Program-made: the position numbers and the translations under genes
Notes under the pieces: generated by a model
What the model was told of the DNA's origin: nothing
Databases searched by the model: none
The model's input: the letters and a program-made list of their open reading frames with translations, nothing else
Shown here: piece by piece, positions 27,859 through 36,500 of the stretch
Layout of the letters: every line of letters begins with the position of its first letter
Numbering within the stretch: the stretch's first letter is position 1
Assembly (NCBI GenBank): GCA_022821805.1
Contig: JAJECX010000028.1
Location: 1-64,000 of the forward strand
DNA: 64,000 bases
Source of the DNA: Anaerolineae bacterium
Lineage (GTDB): Bacteria > Chloroflexota > Anaerolineae > Aggregatilineales > Phototrophicaceae
Direction: 5' to 3'

Positions 27859-30411
27859 ATGCTCCCTATCCGTCTGGAATTGCGCAATTTTCTCGCGTAT
27901 CGCGCGCCTGAGCCCATTGTTTTCAGCGGCATCGAGCTGGCTTGCTTGACCGGGGGCAACGGCGTCGGCAAGTCCTCGCTGCTGGACGCCATCACCTGGG
28001 CATTATGGGGCAAGGCGCGGGCGCGGCGCGATGAAGACTTGATCCACCTCGGTCAGAATGAGTTGAGCGTGCAGCTCGACTTTGAGCAGGAGGGGCTGCG
28101 CTACCGCGTCGTACGGAAGCGGGCGCGCGCTGGGCGGGGAAGCCGCGGCGCGCTTGATCTGATGGTCTACGGCGCCGGCGAGTTTCCGCGGCTCATCAAC
28201 GAAGACGGCACGCGCCGCACGCAGGAGAAGATCAACGAGATCTTGCGCCTTGATTACGAAACTTTCGTGCATTCCGCTTTCCTGCAGCAAGGTCGCGCCA
28301 ACGCCTTCACGCTCAAGACGGCGGCCGAGCGCAAACGCATCCTCGCCGATATCCTCGGGCTTGACCAGTGGAGCGAGTACGAAGAGGTCGCCAAGGAGCG
28401 CTTGCAGGGCATCAACTCTCGTATCGACCTCATTCAGCATGACATCAAGCGCATTGAAGAAGAAATCGCGCGCGAACCGCAGCTCGCCTCCGAGCGCGAC
28501 GAGGTCCTGACGATGCTAGCGGAAGCGCTGGCGCGGCAGGCGCGAGCCGATGAAGAATACAGCCGCGTGGTCCAGGCGGCGGCGGCTTTGCGGCGTGAAC
28601 GGGAGCGGCGCGCTGAACGGGAGCGGCTGATCGCCAATCGGCAGAGTGATATGGCGGCGGCGCAAGCTGAGGTCGAGCGTCAGGAGGCAAAAATCGCCGA
28701 GTATCAGGAAACGATCGCGCGCAGCGACAGCATCGAAGCCGGTTTCTCGCAATTGCAAGATGCCCGCGAAAGCCAGAGCGCCATCGCCGAACAGTTATCG
28801 CGGCAAGGCGAGCTCGACCGGCGGGCGCATGAGCTAGAGCGGGCGCTGGAGCGGAAACGCGCGGCGCTCGCGAGCGATGTCGATGTCCGGCGCGAGCGTA
28901 TCCGAAGCTTGGAAGCGCAACTGGCGGCAGCCGCCGATAGCGATATCGAGACGCTGCGCCGTGAGCTGGGCGCGCTGCAAGCGCTGGATTCGGAACGCGA
29001 CGCCGCCACAAAAGAGATTCAGCGGATGCGAGAACGCCGCTCCCGCCTGGGTGCGCAAACGGAAACTTTAATCGCCGAGGGGCGGGCGTTGAACGAGCGG
29101 CTGGCGCGGCTGGATCAAGCTGACGGCGCAACCTGTCCGCTCTGCGGGCAAGCGCTGACCGCCGAGCACCGCGCCGAAATCTTGGCGCAACTGACGGAAG
29201 AGCGCGATCATATGCGCGAGCAATACCGCCAGTGCAGCGCCGAACTGGAGGACATCAGCGCGCGTAGCGCCCGGCGGCAGGTGGAGGTGGATGGATGGGC
29301 GGGGCAGCTAAAAGACCTGCCCGCGATGCAGCAGCGCCTGGGCGCGCTCGCTGAAAGCCAAGGCCGGGCGGAAGAAGCGGAAGCGGCGCTGCCGGGGGAA
29401 AAGCGTCAGTTGCGCCAGCTTGAAACGCGCCTGACAGAAGAAGACTTCGGCGCGGAATTGCGGCGGCAGCTGGAGCAACTGGAGCGCCAGCGGGCAAACA
29501 TCGGTTATGATCCGGCATCGCATGCCGATATCCGCGCGCAACTAGATTCTTTCGCCGAATACGAGCGCCAGCACACGCTGCTGGAATTCGCCCGCATCAG
29601 CCTGCCCGAAGCGCGGAAGATCCGCGATGACACGTCCGCGCGCCTCGCTGCCATGCGCGCCGCCCAAAAAGAAGACGAAGAGCGGCTCAAGCGCGTCAGC
29701 GGCGAAATCGCCGCATTAGAAGAACAAGCGCTGCAGGAGCGGGAACTGCGCCAATCCGTCGAACGCGTCCGCGCCGAAGCGCAGCGCTTGAATGAGCGCA
29801 AGACCATCCTTGAGCAGGAATTAAGCGCAATCGCGGCGGGCCGCGAAAGCAAGAAGCGCTTGAATGCGCGCCTGGGCGCGGCGCAGCATGAGCGGGGATT
29901 GTACAATGAACTGCGCGCCGCCTTCGGGCGCAATGGGCTGCCAGCGCTGATCATCGAGACCGCCATCCCCGAATTGGAAGCGGAAGCCGATGATTTGCTG
30001 GGGCGCATGACCGATGGCCGTATGCGCCTGCGCCTCAGCACCCAGCGCGAAAAAGTCAGCGGCGGCGTCGCCGAAACCCTCGACATCGAAATCGCCGATG
30101 AATTGGGCGCGCGCGACTACGAGCTATACAGCGGCGGCGAAGCCTTCCGCATCAATTTCGCGCTGCGCATCGCGCTTTCAAAGCTGCTGGCGCGGCGGGC
30201 GGGCGCTCAGCTGCGCACGCTCTTCATTGACGAAGGCTTTGGCTCGCAAGATGAAGACGGCCGCGACAAACTGGTTGACGCCATCAACAAAATTCAAAGC
30301 GACTTCGATCTTATTTTGGTGATCACCCATATCGACGAATTGCGCGATTCTTTTCCCGTACATCTGCTGGTGGAAAAAACCGCCGCTGGCAGCCAGGTGA
30401 CGATACGCTAA
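27859..30411 (+). CDS. sbcC: SbcC/Rad50-like SMC-family ATPase
   Basis: 850 residues. The ATP-binding head has Walker A GGNGVGKSS (32-40). Long heptad-rich coiled coils flank a zinc hook CPLCG near residue 425. The C-terminal half-head has the ABC signature YSGGEAFRINFAL (about 757) and Walker B RTLFIDEGFGSQ (about 789). Rad50/SbcC pairs with the SbcD/Mre11 nuclease to process hairpins and double-strand ends. No sbcD gene is present in this window, whereas the two are often adjacent. The ATG at 27859 was chosen because LPIRLELRNFLAY is the usual first strand. Confidence 0.88.
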   Translation: MLPIRLELRNFLAYRAPEPIVFSGIELACLTGGNGVGKSSLLDAITWALWGKARARRDEDLIHLGQNELSVQLDFEQEGLRYRVVRKRARAGRGSRGALDLMVYGAGEFPRLINEDGTRRTQEKINEILRLDYETFVHSAFLQQGRANAFTLKTAAERKRILADILGLDQWSEYEEVAKERLQGINSRIDLIQHDIKRIEEEIAREPQLASERDEVLTMLAEALARQARADEEYSRVVQAAAALRRERERRAERERLIANRQSDMAAAQAEVERQEAKIAEYQETIARSDSIEAGFSQLQDARESQSAIAEQLSRQGELDRRAHELERALERKRAALASDVDVRRERIRSLEAQLAAAADSDIETLRRELGALQALDSERDAATKEIQRMRERRSRLGAQTETLIAEGRALNERLARLDQADGATCPLCGQALTAEHRAEILAQLTEERDHMREQYRQCSAELEDISARSARRQVEVDGWAGQLKDLPAMQQRLGALAESQGRAEEAEAALPGEKRQLRQLETRLTEEDFGAELRRQLEQLERQRANIGYDPASHADIRAQLDSFAEYERQHTLLEFARISLPEARKIRDDTSARLAAMRAAQKEDEERLKRVSGEIAALEEQALQERELRQSVERVRAEAQRLNERKTILEQELSAIAAGRESKKRLNARLGAAQHERGLYNELRAAFGRNGLPALIIETAIPELEAEADDLLGRMTDGRMRLRLSTQREKVSGGVAETLDIEIADELGARDYELYSGGEAFRINFALRIALSKLLARRAGAQLRTLFIDEGFGSQDEDGRDKLVDAINKIQSDFDLILVITHIDELRDSFPVHLLVEKTAAGSQVTIR

Positions 30412-30508
30412 ACTCTCATGCGAATCTGCGCCGGGGCGATCAATGGATCGTCCGCCTAATTGTGGAAACTGAAGGGGCGTTCTGTCATGTCGTCCGCTTG
30501 GAGCCAAA

Positions 30509-31261
30509 ATGCGCGAAACCGATGCCATGAACCAACTGACCCGCAAAGAAGTCGAATTCTTCGTCGAAAACGGCTACCTCGGTCCCTACGCCGCCATGAG
30601 CCCGGACGAAATGGCGCTGGTCCGGCGCGAAATCGAGGAGAAGGTCCTGACCACGGACGGACCCAATCCGCGCTCCCGCGCCCAATCGCGCCACATGGAT
30701 CAGCCGGTGGTCTACGACCTCGCCACCCATCCCGCCATCCTCGACCGCATCGCCGGCTTGCTGGGACCCGACCTTATCGTCTGGGCGACCAACTTCTGGC
30801 TCAAGCCACCGGACGGCGTCGAGATCCCCTGGCATCAGGACATCAACTTCTGGCCGCTGGAGCCGCCGCTGAACACCTCTGCCTGGATCGCCATCGACGA
30901 GGTCACGGTAGAGAACTCCTGCGTGCAGATCATCCCCGGCTCGCATCGCCAATCGCTGAATCACGTCAAAGCCGACGAAGGGGTGGCTTTCGGCAAAATG
31001 GCTGACCCCGATTCTTTCGATGCTGCCGGCGCCATCAACATGGAACTGAAGCCGGGCGAATTCTTCATCTTCAGCGAACGCACGCTGCATCGTTCCAGCG
31101 TCAACACGTCGGACAAGCGGCGCCTCGGCATATCGATACGCGTGACCCTGCCAATCGTACACGTCTTCCAGGATGGACCGCCGCTGCACGCGGGACATAC
31201 CGCTATCCTGGCAAGGGGAAAAGATGTGATGGGCTTCAATCGCTATGGGGACCGCCCGTAG
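30509..31261 (+). CDS. Phytanoyl-CoA dioxygenase (PhyH) family protein, copy 1
   Basis: 250 residues. The iron-binding triad of Fe(II)/2-oxoglutarate oxygenases is visible as H109 and D111 in PWHQDINFWPL and a distal His (H193 in SERTLHRS), with the 2-oxoglutarate-binding Arg probably in DKRRLGIS. PhyH enzymes hydroxylate or halogenate varied substrates, so the reaction is undefined. A GGAG site precedes the ATG. It is followed after 67 bases by a close paralogue, and the pair probably arose by tandem duplication. Confidence 0.85.
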   Translation: MRETDAMNQLTRKEVEFFVENGYLGPYAAMSPDEMALVRREIEEKVLTTDGPNPRSRAQSRHMDQPVVYDLATHPAILDRIAGLLGPDLIVWATNFWLKPPDGVEIPWHQDINFWPLEPPLNTSAWIAIDEVTVENSCVQIIPGSHRQSLNHVKADEGVAFGKMADPDSFDAAGAINMELKPGEFFIFSERTLHRSSVNTSDKRRLGISIRVTLPIVHVFQDGPPLHAGHTAILARGKDVMGFNRYGDRP

Positions 31262-31280
31262 CGCCACCAAAACAATTGCG

Positions 31281-31311
31281 CTGTAGGGGCGGACCATTGG
31301 ATCGCCCGCCT
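31281..31311. repeat. Short palindromic GGGCGAx/xTCGCCC repeat
   Basis: GTAGGGGCGGACCATTGGAT, then CGCCCGCC. Related to copies at 32556, 44731, 57681, 59131 and 59171, and to a weaker one at 30433. Confidence 0.6.
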
Positions 31312-31328
31312 GACCTCGAGGAGAACCC

Positions 31329-32087
31329 ATGCAGTCAAATGAATCGATGCACCGCTTAACTCGCGCCGAAGTCGATTTCTACATCGAAAATGGCTACCTG
31401 GGACCATACGCCGCCATGACCCCGGCCCAAATGGCGGACATCCGCGCGGAAATCGAGGCGAAAATGCTCAAGACCGACGGTCCAAATCCGCGCCGCCCCA
31501 TGCAATCGCGGCATATGGACCAGCCGGCGGTCTACGACTTGGCGGCTCATCCCGCCATCATCAATCGCATCGCCGGTCTGCTCGGTCCCGATATCGTCGT
31601 ATGGACGACCAATTTCTGGCTGAAAGAACCTGGCGGCGCCGAAATCCCCTGGCACCAAGACATCAACTTCTGGCCCATTGAGCCACCGGTCAACGTTTCC
31701 GCCTGGATCGCGATCGACGAAGCAACTGCCGATAACTCGTGCGTGCGGATCATCCCCGGCTCGCACCGCCAATTCTTGCCGCACCAGCAAGCGCCGGGTG
31801 AGATGGCAATTGGCGAAATGGTGGATCCGCGGTCTTACGATGCGGGCTCAGCGGTCGATATGGAGTTGAAGCCGGGCGAATTCTTTCTTTTCAGCGAACG
31901 CGCGCTGCACGCTTCCGGGGCAAACACATCGCAAAAGCGCCGCCTCGGCTTGTCCGTTCGCGTCACGGCGCCCTTCGTGCACATCTTCCAGGACAGTCAT
32001 CTTCATCCTGGGCATACTGCCATCCTGGCGAAGGGGAAAGATGTGATGGGATTCAATCGCTACGCCGGAAGGCCCTCTAGCGCTTGA
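31329..32087 (+). CDS. Phytanoyl-CoA dioxygenase (PhyH) family protein, copy 2
   Basis: 252 residues, closely similar along its length to the preceding gene (shared NGYLGPYAAM, SRHMDQP, IPWHQDINFWP, ADNSCVRIIPGSHRQ, GKDVMGFNRY). The metal ligands HxD in WHQD and the distal His in SERALHASG are intact, so both copies should be active. An AGGAG site lies before the ATG. The short space between the copies carries one of the palindromic GGGCGAT-type repeats. The main divergence is around the loop after PGSHRQ, which could change substrate choice. Confidence 0.85.
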   Translation: MQSNESMHRLTRAEVDFYIENGYLGPYAAMTPAQMADIRAEIEAKMLKTDGPNPRRPMQSRHMDQPAVYDLAAHPAIINRIAGLLGPDIVVWTTNFWLKEPGGAEIPWHQDINFWPIEPPVNVSAWIAIDEATADNSCVRIIPGSHRQFLPHQQAPGEMAIGEMVDPRSYDAGSAVDMELKPGEFFLFSERALHASGANTSQKRRLGLSVRVTAPFVHIFQDSHLHPGHTAILAKGKDVMGFNRYAGRPSSA

Positions 32088-32200
32088 TTTTCTCTGTTCC
32101 TCGTGTATTCAACCCCCCAGCCCCTCCCCCTCGGTCCAAGTCTACGTGATCCAAAGCGTCAGGGAGGAAAGTTTTCTTGGGCGACTTGCGCTGAATGTGC

Positions 32201-32232
32201 GAAAAAGTCTCCCCCTAATGCATTGGGGGAGA
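32201..32232 (-). terminator. Rho-independent terminator downstream of the zinc-ribbon gene
   Basis: Read on the minus strand, TCTCCCCC pairs with GGGGGAGA across a nine-base loop, and the hairpin is followed by CTTTTTC. It lies 27 bases beyond the stop of the minus-strand gene at 32259-32471. Confidence 0.55.
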
Positions 32233-32258
32233 TTTAGAGGGGGTAATGTCGGCAGCCT

Positions 32259-32471
32259 CTAACTCAACTTCCGCCGCAGCTCTTCCATCGCGTCTTTGGA
32301 GCGGCGCCGCAGCTTGGCGCGGAAGTGGGCCGCTTCAATCGCGCTGTATTTGCTGCGGACGATACTGACGATGACCTCTGTGCATTCCTTGCAGAAGACA
32401 TTCTCCGGATCAGAAAAAGCCGATGGCGGCAATTCCTGCTCACAGCGGACGCACGGTTTGAGTTCCGTCAA
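32259..32471 (-). CDS. Small zinc-ribbon protein
   Basis: 70 residues with two CxxC pairs (CVRCEQELP and FCKECTEV) that would form a zinc ribbon, followed by a basic helical tail (RAKLRRRSKDAMEELRRKLS). It resembles small zinc-finger proteins found beside many unrelated genes, and a nucleic-acid or protein-binding role is only inferred. A predicted terminator follows it. Confidence 0.65.
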   Translation of the reverse strand: MTELKPCVRCEQELPPSAFSDPENVFCKECTEVIVSIVRSKYSAIEAAHFRAKLRRRSKDAMEELRRKLS

Positions 32472-32555
32472 ATCGCCTTTCCCTTTCGGCTAACGGGTCA
32501 TTGTACGCGCATCCGCTAGCGAATGGAATATGGTCTTGGCGGGCGGTCGCGCTTC

Positions 32556-32585
32556 GGCGGGCGACTTGATAAGTCGCCCCTACAT
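32556..32585. repeat. Short palindromic GGGCGAC/GTCGCCC repeat
   Basis: GGCGGGCGACTTGATAAGTC followed by GCCCCTACA; the GGGCGACTT and AAGTCGCCC arms pair perfectly. It lies in the gap 32472-32765, which holds no other recognisable feature. Confidence 0.7.
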
Positions 32586-32765
32586 CTCTCTCATAGAGGC
32601 AAAATTCGACAAACGGCGCGCGATGTGACACAATATGCGCAGCGTCAAAATGAACAAGTAGAGCAGGCTCTTCTTAGCGCGGCTATTTATTTTCCTTTGT
32701 TTCCAAATGCAGCGCTGGCGCCAGTTTGCGGGCGATCGCGCGAACCGTGACGAGGAGAATCTGCT

Positions 32766-33773
32766 GTGAAGTTATGTGTCATCAAGGGCGACGGCATCGG
32801 CCACGAAGTGGTTCCGGCGGCGGTGCGCGTCTTGCGCCAATTGATGCCGGAACTTGAAGTCCTCAGCGCTGAAGCCGGTTGGGACCGATTCGAGAAGACG
32901 GGCGAAGCTTTGCCCGAAGATACGGTGGCGCTTGCCAAAGAGGCGGGCGCCGTTTTGTTTGGCGCTTGCAGTTCGCCATCGTATCCGGTCGCCGGATATT
33001 CTTCGCCGATCGTCAGCCTGCGCAAGCGGATGGAGACCTTCGCCAACCTGCGTCCGACGCGCTTCTTGCCCGTGCCAACGGCGCGCGCCGGCGTCGACCT
33101 CGTTGTCGTGCGCGAAAACACGGAAGATCTCTACATTGGCGATGAGCATACCGACGACGCCGGCGATACCGGCACCGCCACCAAACGCATCACCCGCGCG
33201 GCTACTGAGCGCATCGCCCATACCGCCTTCCGCCTGGCGCTCAACGAAAAGCGCCGCCGCGTCACCATCGTGCACAAGGGCAATGTGCTGCCGCAAACCG
33301 ATGGTTTGTTCCGCCGCGTGGCTTACGAAGTCGCCAAAGTTTACGGCGATATCGAAACTGACGAGTTGCTGGTGGATACAGCCGCTTACTGGATGGTCAA
33401 GGATCCGGCGCGTTTTGATGTGGTGCTGACGCCCAATCTGTACGGCGATATCCTGTCGGATATGGCGGCCGCTTGGGGCGGCGGCTTGGGGCTGGCGCCG
33501 GCGCTGAACATCGGCGCCGAAGTCGCCATTGCCGAGCCGATTCACGGCTCCGCGCCCGATATCGCCGGTCAGGGCATCGCCAACCCGACCGCCGTCATCC
33601 TCAGCGCCGCCATGCTCGCGCGCCATCATTGGAACAAGCCGGCAATCGCCGACCGCATCGACGCCGCCGTCAACGAAGCTCTGGGCAAGGGCGATTACAC
33701 CGCCGATATCCTCGGCGCGAACGGCATGAGTACGTCCGAATTCGCCGATTTGATCTGCGGCAAACTGGGCTGA
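32766..33773 (+). CDS. Isocitrate/isopropylmalate/homoisocitrate-type dehydrogenase
   Basis: 335 residues from a GTG start with GAGGAG upstream. The family signature NLYGDILSDMAAAWGGGLGLAP (split around residues 218-240), the nucleotide-binding IHGSAPDIAGQGIANPTA, and the substrate Arg cluster in SLRKRMETFANLRPTR and VRENTEDLYIG are all present. The oxidative decarboxylase family includes NAD-dependent isocitrate, isopropylmalate, homoisocitrate and tartrate dehydrogenases. The SPIVSLRKRMETFANLRP loop suggests a homoisocitrate or isocitrate branch, but this cannot be settled by eye. A truncated second copy of its 3' end lies 1.5 kb downstream. Confidence 0.83.
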   Translation: MKLCVIKGDGIGHEVVPAAVRVLRQLMPELEVLSAEAGWDRFEKTGEALPEDTVALAKEAGAVLFGACSSPSYPVAGYSSPIVSLRKRMETFANLRPTRFLPVPTARAGVDLVVVRENTEDLYIGDEHTDDAGDTGTATKRITRAATERIAHTAFRLALNEKRRRVTIVHKGNVLPQTDGLFRRVAYEVAKVYGDIETDELLVDTAAYWMVKDPARFDVVLTPNLYGDILSDMAAAWGGGLGLAPALNIGAEVAIAEPIHGSAPDIAGQGIANPTAVILSAAMLARHHWNKPAIADRIDAAVNEALGKGDYTADILGANGMSTSEFADLICGKLG

Positions 33774-34022
33774 TTCCCTCAAACGCGCTGCGTAAACCTG
33801 CTTAGACAATTCGACTCAGACTTGTTCCCGCAATGTCGGGTTCGGCGCGCGACGCCCGGACAATCCGCAGACGGAATGAAGCCGCATTCGAAACACTATC
33901 CCACAGAACAGAGGAACAGCAAAAAATGCGCTGAGGCAGTATTGGGCGTCAGATGGGCAACGGCGCTAGCGCTTTCATCATAAAATTATTCTTAACTTGT
34001 CCGGCGCATATTAGGATGCCTC

Positions 34023-34940
34023 ATGCTTACTTGTTTTGGTTTTACGCAATGCCGCCTGTTCCTCTCCATCGGCCTGCTACTGCTCGCGATGCCGTTGTCG
34101 GTCGGGCTGAGCCTGGCGCAGCGAATGAACGCTCCGGCAATACTGCCGGCTGCGCCCGTCCTCCAACTCCTCGCCTACGACGTCAATTGGCTGCGCTACG
34201 ATAACGCGGACGAAGACGACGTTCCCAAGCTAGCGGTCGCTGGCTTCAGCCGCTTCCCTTTCCGTTATGTGGTCAGCGTCTTCCCGCAGGGAGTGGCTGA
34301 ACTGGAAAGCGCCGTGGCAACTGGCGATCTATTCGAAAAATATGACCTGGCATACGATGAATCTCTGATTGCCGGCTACTGCGATAGCGAAAAGCTGAGT
34401 TACAAGAGCACAGATGTCATTTGCGTTCCCGGTCCTTGCCATATGCCAGTCGGTTACGTTTTTCTCGCGCTGTATCACCCTGATACCTCGGCTCTGATTT
34501 CCTTGACGACGACAATTGACAACGCTGAGGGCGCGGCCATCCGCGCCAGCTCCTGCCCGATTCCCCAGATAGCCTTTGAAGCCAGCGGCGAAGCGACGGT
34601 CAACGGCCAAGCGCAAGTCAATGGCCAAGCGCAAGTCAACGGCCAAGCACAAGTCAATGGCCAAGCGCAAGTCAACAGCCAATCACAAGGCTGCGGACCC
34701 TACGTCCCTGGACAGTGGATCAAACAGGCTGATTATGCCGCCTTGGGCTTGAACCTGCCGGTTGTTATGGATGAATTAGCCAGCCAAATCACTGATTATC
34801 AGTGCATCGCGCCTGGCGATGGCGCGAGGTCTTACCTGCGCGCTTACACCATAGTCCCTCCCCCCCGAGCGGCGTCAAGTGGAGAGCCTGACGGACGGCA
34901 GCGACGGCAAGAGGAAGTTGTTGCAGAAATAGATTGTTAG
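34023..34940 (+). CDS. Exported protein of unknown function with VNGQAQ repeats
   Basis: 305 residues. The N-terminus is a signal peptide (FLSIGLLLLAMPLSVGLSLAQ). The central region (about 40-190) has no recognised family but contains several Cys residues (SCPI, VCVPGPC). Residues about 193-222 are five copies of the hexapeptide VNGQAQ, the last degenerate (VNSQSQ), encoded by an 18-base DNA repeat at 34599-34688. The C-terminal part is low in recognisable motifs. The stop lies next to the IS3 remnant, so the 3' end may have been altered by that insertion. Confidence 0.6.
   Translation: MLTCFGFTQCRLFLSIGLLLLAMPLSVGLSLAQRMNAPAILPAAPVLQLLAYDVNWLRYDNADEDDVPKLAVAGFSRFPFRYVVSVFPQGVAELESAVATGDLFEKYDLAYDESLIAGYCDSEKLSYKSTDVICVPGPCHMPVGYVFLALYHPDTSALISLTTTIDNAEGAAIRASSCPIPQIAFEASGEATVNGQAQVNGQAQVNGQAQVNGQAQVNSQSQGCGPYVPGQWIKQADYAALGLNLPVVMDELASQITDYQCIAPGDGARSYLRAYTIVPPPRAASSGEPDGRQRRQEEVVAEIDC
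34599..34688 (+). repeat. 18-base in-frame tandem repeat, five copies
   Basis: Units read GTCAAyGGCCAAGCrCAA at 34599, 34617, 34635 and 34653, with a degenerate fifth at 34671. C/T alternates at the sixth base between successive units, which suggests that a 36-base double unit was copied. Each unit encodes VNGQAQ, so copy number can change without loss of frame. Confidence 0.9.
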
Positions 34941-35217
34941 CGAGATCAGCATGGCCGCTGCCGGCGAGCCAAGCGAAAACGGCTATGCCGAGCGGCTGAT
35001 CTGCACCATCAAGGAGGAGGAAGCGCGCCTAAGCGATTACCAGAGCATGGCGGAAGCGCGGGAGGAACTTGGGCGCTTCATTGAGGCAGTCTACAATCAG
35101 TTACGCCCACACAGCGCTCTAGACTACCAGACACCGGCAGAATTTGAGGCAGTGTGGCCGCAGCGCAACTCCCTCAAAGTTTCTGAGATTTTGTGTCCAA
35201 TAAAGTAGGACCACTAC
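34933..35217 (+). mobile_element. IS3-family transposase remnant, 3' end
   Basis: The frame encodes the end of an IS3-type OrfB integrase domain: ISMAAAGEPSENGYAERL contains the final catalytic Glu of the DDE triad, followed by TIKEEE, YNQLRPHSALDYQTPAEFE and a stop at 35208. A stop codon at 34930-34932 and loss of homology upstream show the rest of the element is missing. The element's right end probably lies at the CA near 35217. It sits between an exported protein gene and the stub of a second dehydrogenase. Confidence 0.75.
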
Positions 35218-35244
35218 AGTCCGCCGCTCGCAATGTAAACAGGG

Positions 35245-35409
35245 GCGATGCTGGTGCGACACCATTGGAATAAACCCGACATTGCCGACCGCATCGACGC
35301 CGCCGTCCACGCCACCCTCAGCAAAGGCGATTATACCGCCGATATCCTCGGCGCTAATGGCATGAGCACGCGCGAGTTCGCCGATCTCATTTGTGAGCAG
35401 CTAAGCTAA
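35245..35409 (+). pseudogene. 3' stub of a second isocitrate/isopropylmalate-type dehydrogenase
   Basis: Codons from 35245 read AMLVRHHWNKPDIADRIDAA, then a HATLSKGDYTADILGANGMS-type stretch ending ADLICEQLS and a stop at 35407-35409. This parallels the last 55 residues of the intact gene at 32766-33773 with scattered substitutions, so it is an older paralogue rather than an assembly duplicate. The preceding about 280 codons are absent. Homology begins 30 bases after the right end of the IS3 remnant. Confidence 0.85.
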
Positions 35410-35438
35410 GATCCCGGGCTCGCGGCGGCCGCCCCGCA

Positions 35439-36293
35439 TTAGCCTTTCAGCGCGGCATACTGATGACAGTCATTGTGCGGGATGATCAATATCTGTCCCT
35501 CTTCCAGCCGATCATCGGAAAGCAGTTTGTTGAAGTTGGACATCTCGCGCACGGTCAGCTCGTATTTCAAGGCGATTCGATAGAGATTCTCGCCATAAGC
35601 GACAACATGCAGGCAATAATTTGGGATGCCAGGCACGATGTTTGCGCTGGGCGTTTCGGTTGCCGCCGGCGTCGCTGTCTTGGTTAAATCGGGCGTCCCG
35701 CTTACCGTGGCCAAGGCGGTGGCGGTGCCGTCCGGCGTCAGCGAAGCGGTGGCGGTGTTAGTTGGCGTTTCGCCGGGGTCGTTTACGCGTTTCGTAGGGC
35801 TTGGGGTCGGGAATTCATCGTTATCGTCCGAGGGCGGGAAGTTTGGATTGTCTGGCGGGTCGTTCGGGTCATCTGGCGGGTCGTCTGGGTCATCTGGATC
35901 ATCGGGCGGGTCGTCGTTTATGGGCGGGTCATTCGGGTCATCGGGCGGCTCTTCGTTATCGTCCGAATCGCATTGCTGCGCCGCCAAGCCCGCAAATTCA
36001 ATGGTGATGTCGCTGGTGATGCTCGGCAATGCGCCAAGCTGCAATTTGACGTTACGGGTCAAGATCAAGGTGTCCGCGCCGGCGCCGGCCGAGCAACCGA
36101 AGACTGCCTGGTCGGTGTTCGCCGCTCGAATCGCATCCGACAATTGGCAAGCGACGCCGTCGATGTGAATTTCAGCCGCCTGCGCCACCCCGGCGCTCAG
36201 CAGTAGGCCGAGCAATAGGACGTAGCGGGCGTCCGGCACAAGCGGGAGTCGGCTAAGCGCTTCTTGTAGCGTAAAGCGGAGGAGTGGAATCAT
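35439..36293 (-). CDS. Exported LysM protein with a degenerate array-type head module and D/P-rich linker
   Basis: 284 residues from the ATG at 36293 (GAGGG site); the longer frame to 36476 lacks a ribosome binding site. Residues 1-40 are a signal peptide (YVLLLGLLLSAGVAQAA). Residues 48-102 are the same head as in the beta-helix array (ACQLSDAIRAANTD, GADTLILTRNVKL, ITSDITIEFAG) but stop before any helix rungs. Residues 108-160 are almost only Asp, Pro and Asn; 160-218 are Thr/Pro/Ser-rich. Residues 229-272 form a LysM domain (VVAYGENLYRIALKYEL ... LEEGQILIIP), which in known proteins binds peptidoglycan or other GlcNAc polymers. Cell-wall attachment is therefore likely. Confidence 0.78.
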   Translation of the reverse strand: MIPLLRFTLQEALSRLPLVPDARYVLLLGLLLSAGVAQAAEIHIDGVACQLSDAIRAANTDQAVFGCSAGAGADTLILTRNVKLQLGALPSITSDITIEFAGLAAQQCDSDDNEEPPDDPNDPPINDDPPDDPDDPDDPPDDPNDPPDNPNFPPSDDNDEFPTPSPTKRVNDPGETPTNTATASLTPDGTATALATVSGTPDLTKTATPAATETPSANIVPGIPNYCLHVVAYGENLYRIALKYELTVREMSNFNKLLSDDRLEEGQILIIPHNDCHQYAALKG

Positions 36294-36443
36294 CGTTTTC
36301 CCTCTTCGCAACCTGCACTGTCCGCATTCTAGCATCATGCCAGTTTCGCTGCGTTGCTTCTGGGCGCGTGTGGTGTATAGGCTTGGCGATGGCTTGGCAA
36401 ACGTTATCGGTCGAACGCAGGCGCTAAACCCAGCCGCGTTTGA

Positions 36444-36472
36444 GCGCCTATGCGCTAAAATAGGCGCATAGG
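36444..36472. promoter_or_regulatory. Overlapping perfect inverted repeats upstream of the malic enzyme gene
   Basis: CCTATGCGC (36447-36455) pairs with GCGCATAGG (36464-36472), and GCGCCTAT (36444-36451) pairs with ATAGGCGC (36460-36467). The two palindromes overlap and exclude each other as hairpins. They end 14 bases before the malic enzyme ribosome binding site and lie in the divergent space shared with the LysM gene. An operator or an RNA switch are both possible. Confidence 0.45.
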
Positions 36473-36500
36473 GCAATCATCGAATAAGGAGATGGACGGC

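Noticed and set aside
32111..32245. Further copy of the large G+C-rich repeat
   Set aside because: It shares CCCCCCAGCCCCTCCCC-like sequence at one end but lacks the other boxes; the clear feature there is a terminator hairpin.
35850..35960. Low-complexity GGGTCATCTGGCGGG-type repeats as a possible minisatellite
   Set aside because: They encode the irregular Asp/Pro linker of the LysM protein and have no fixed period.
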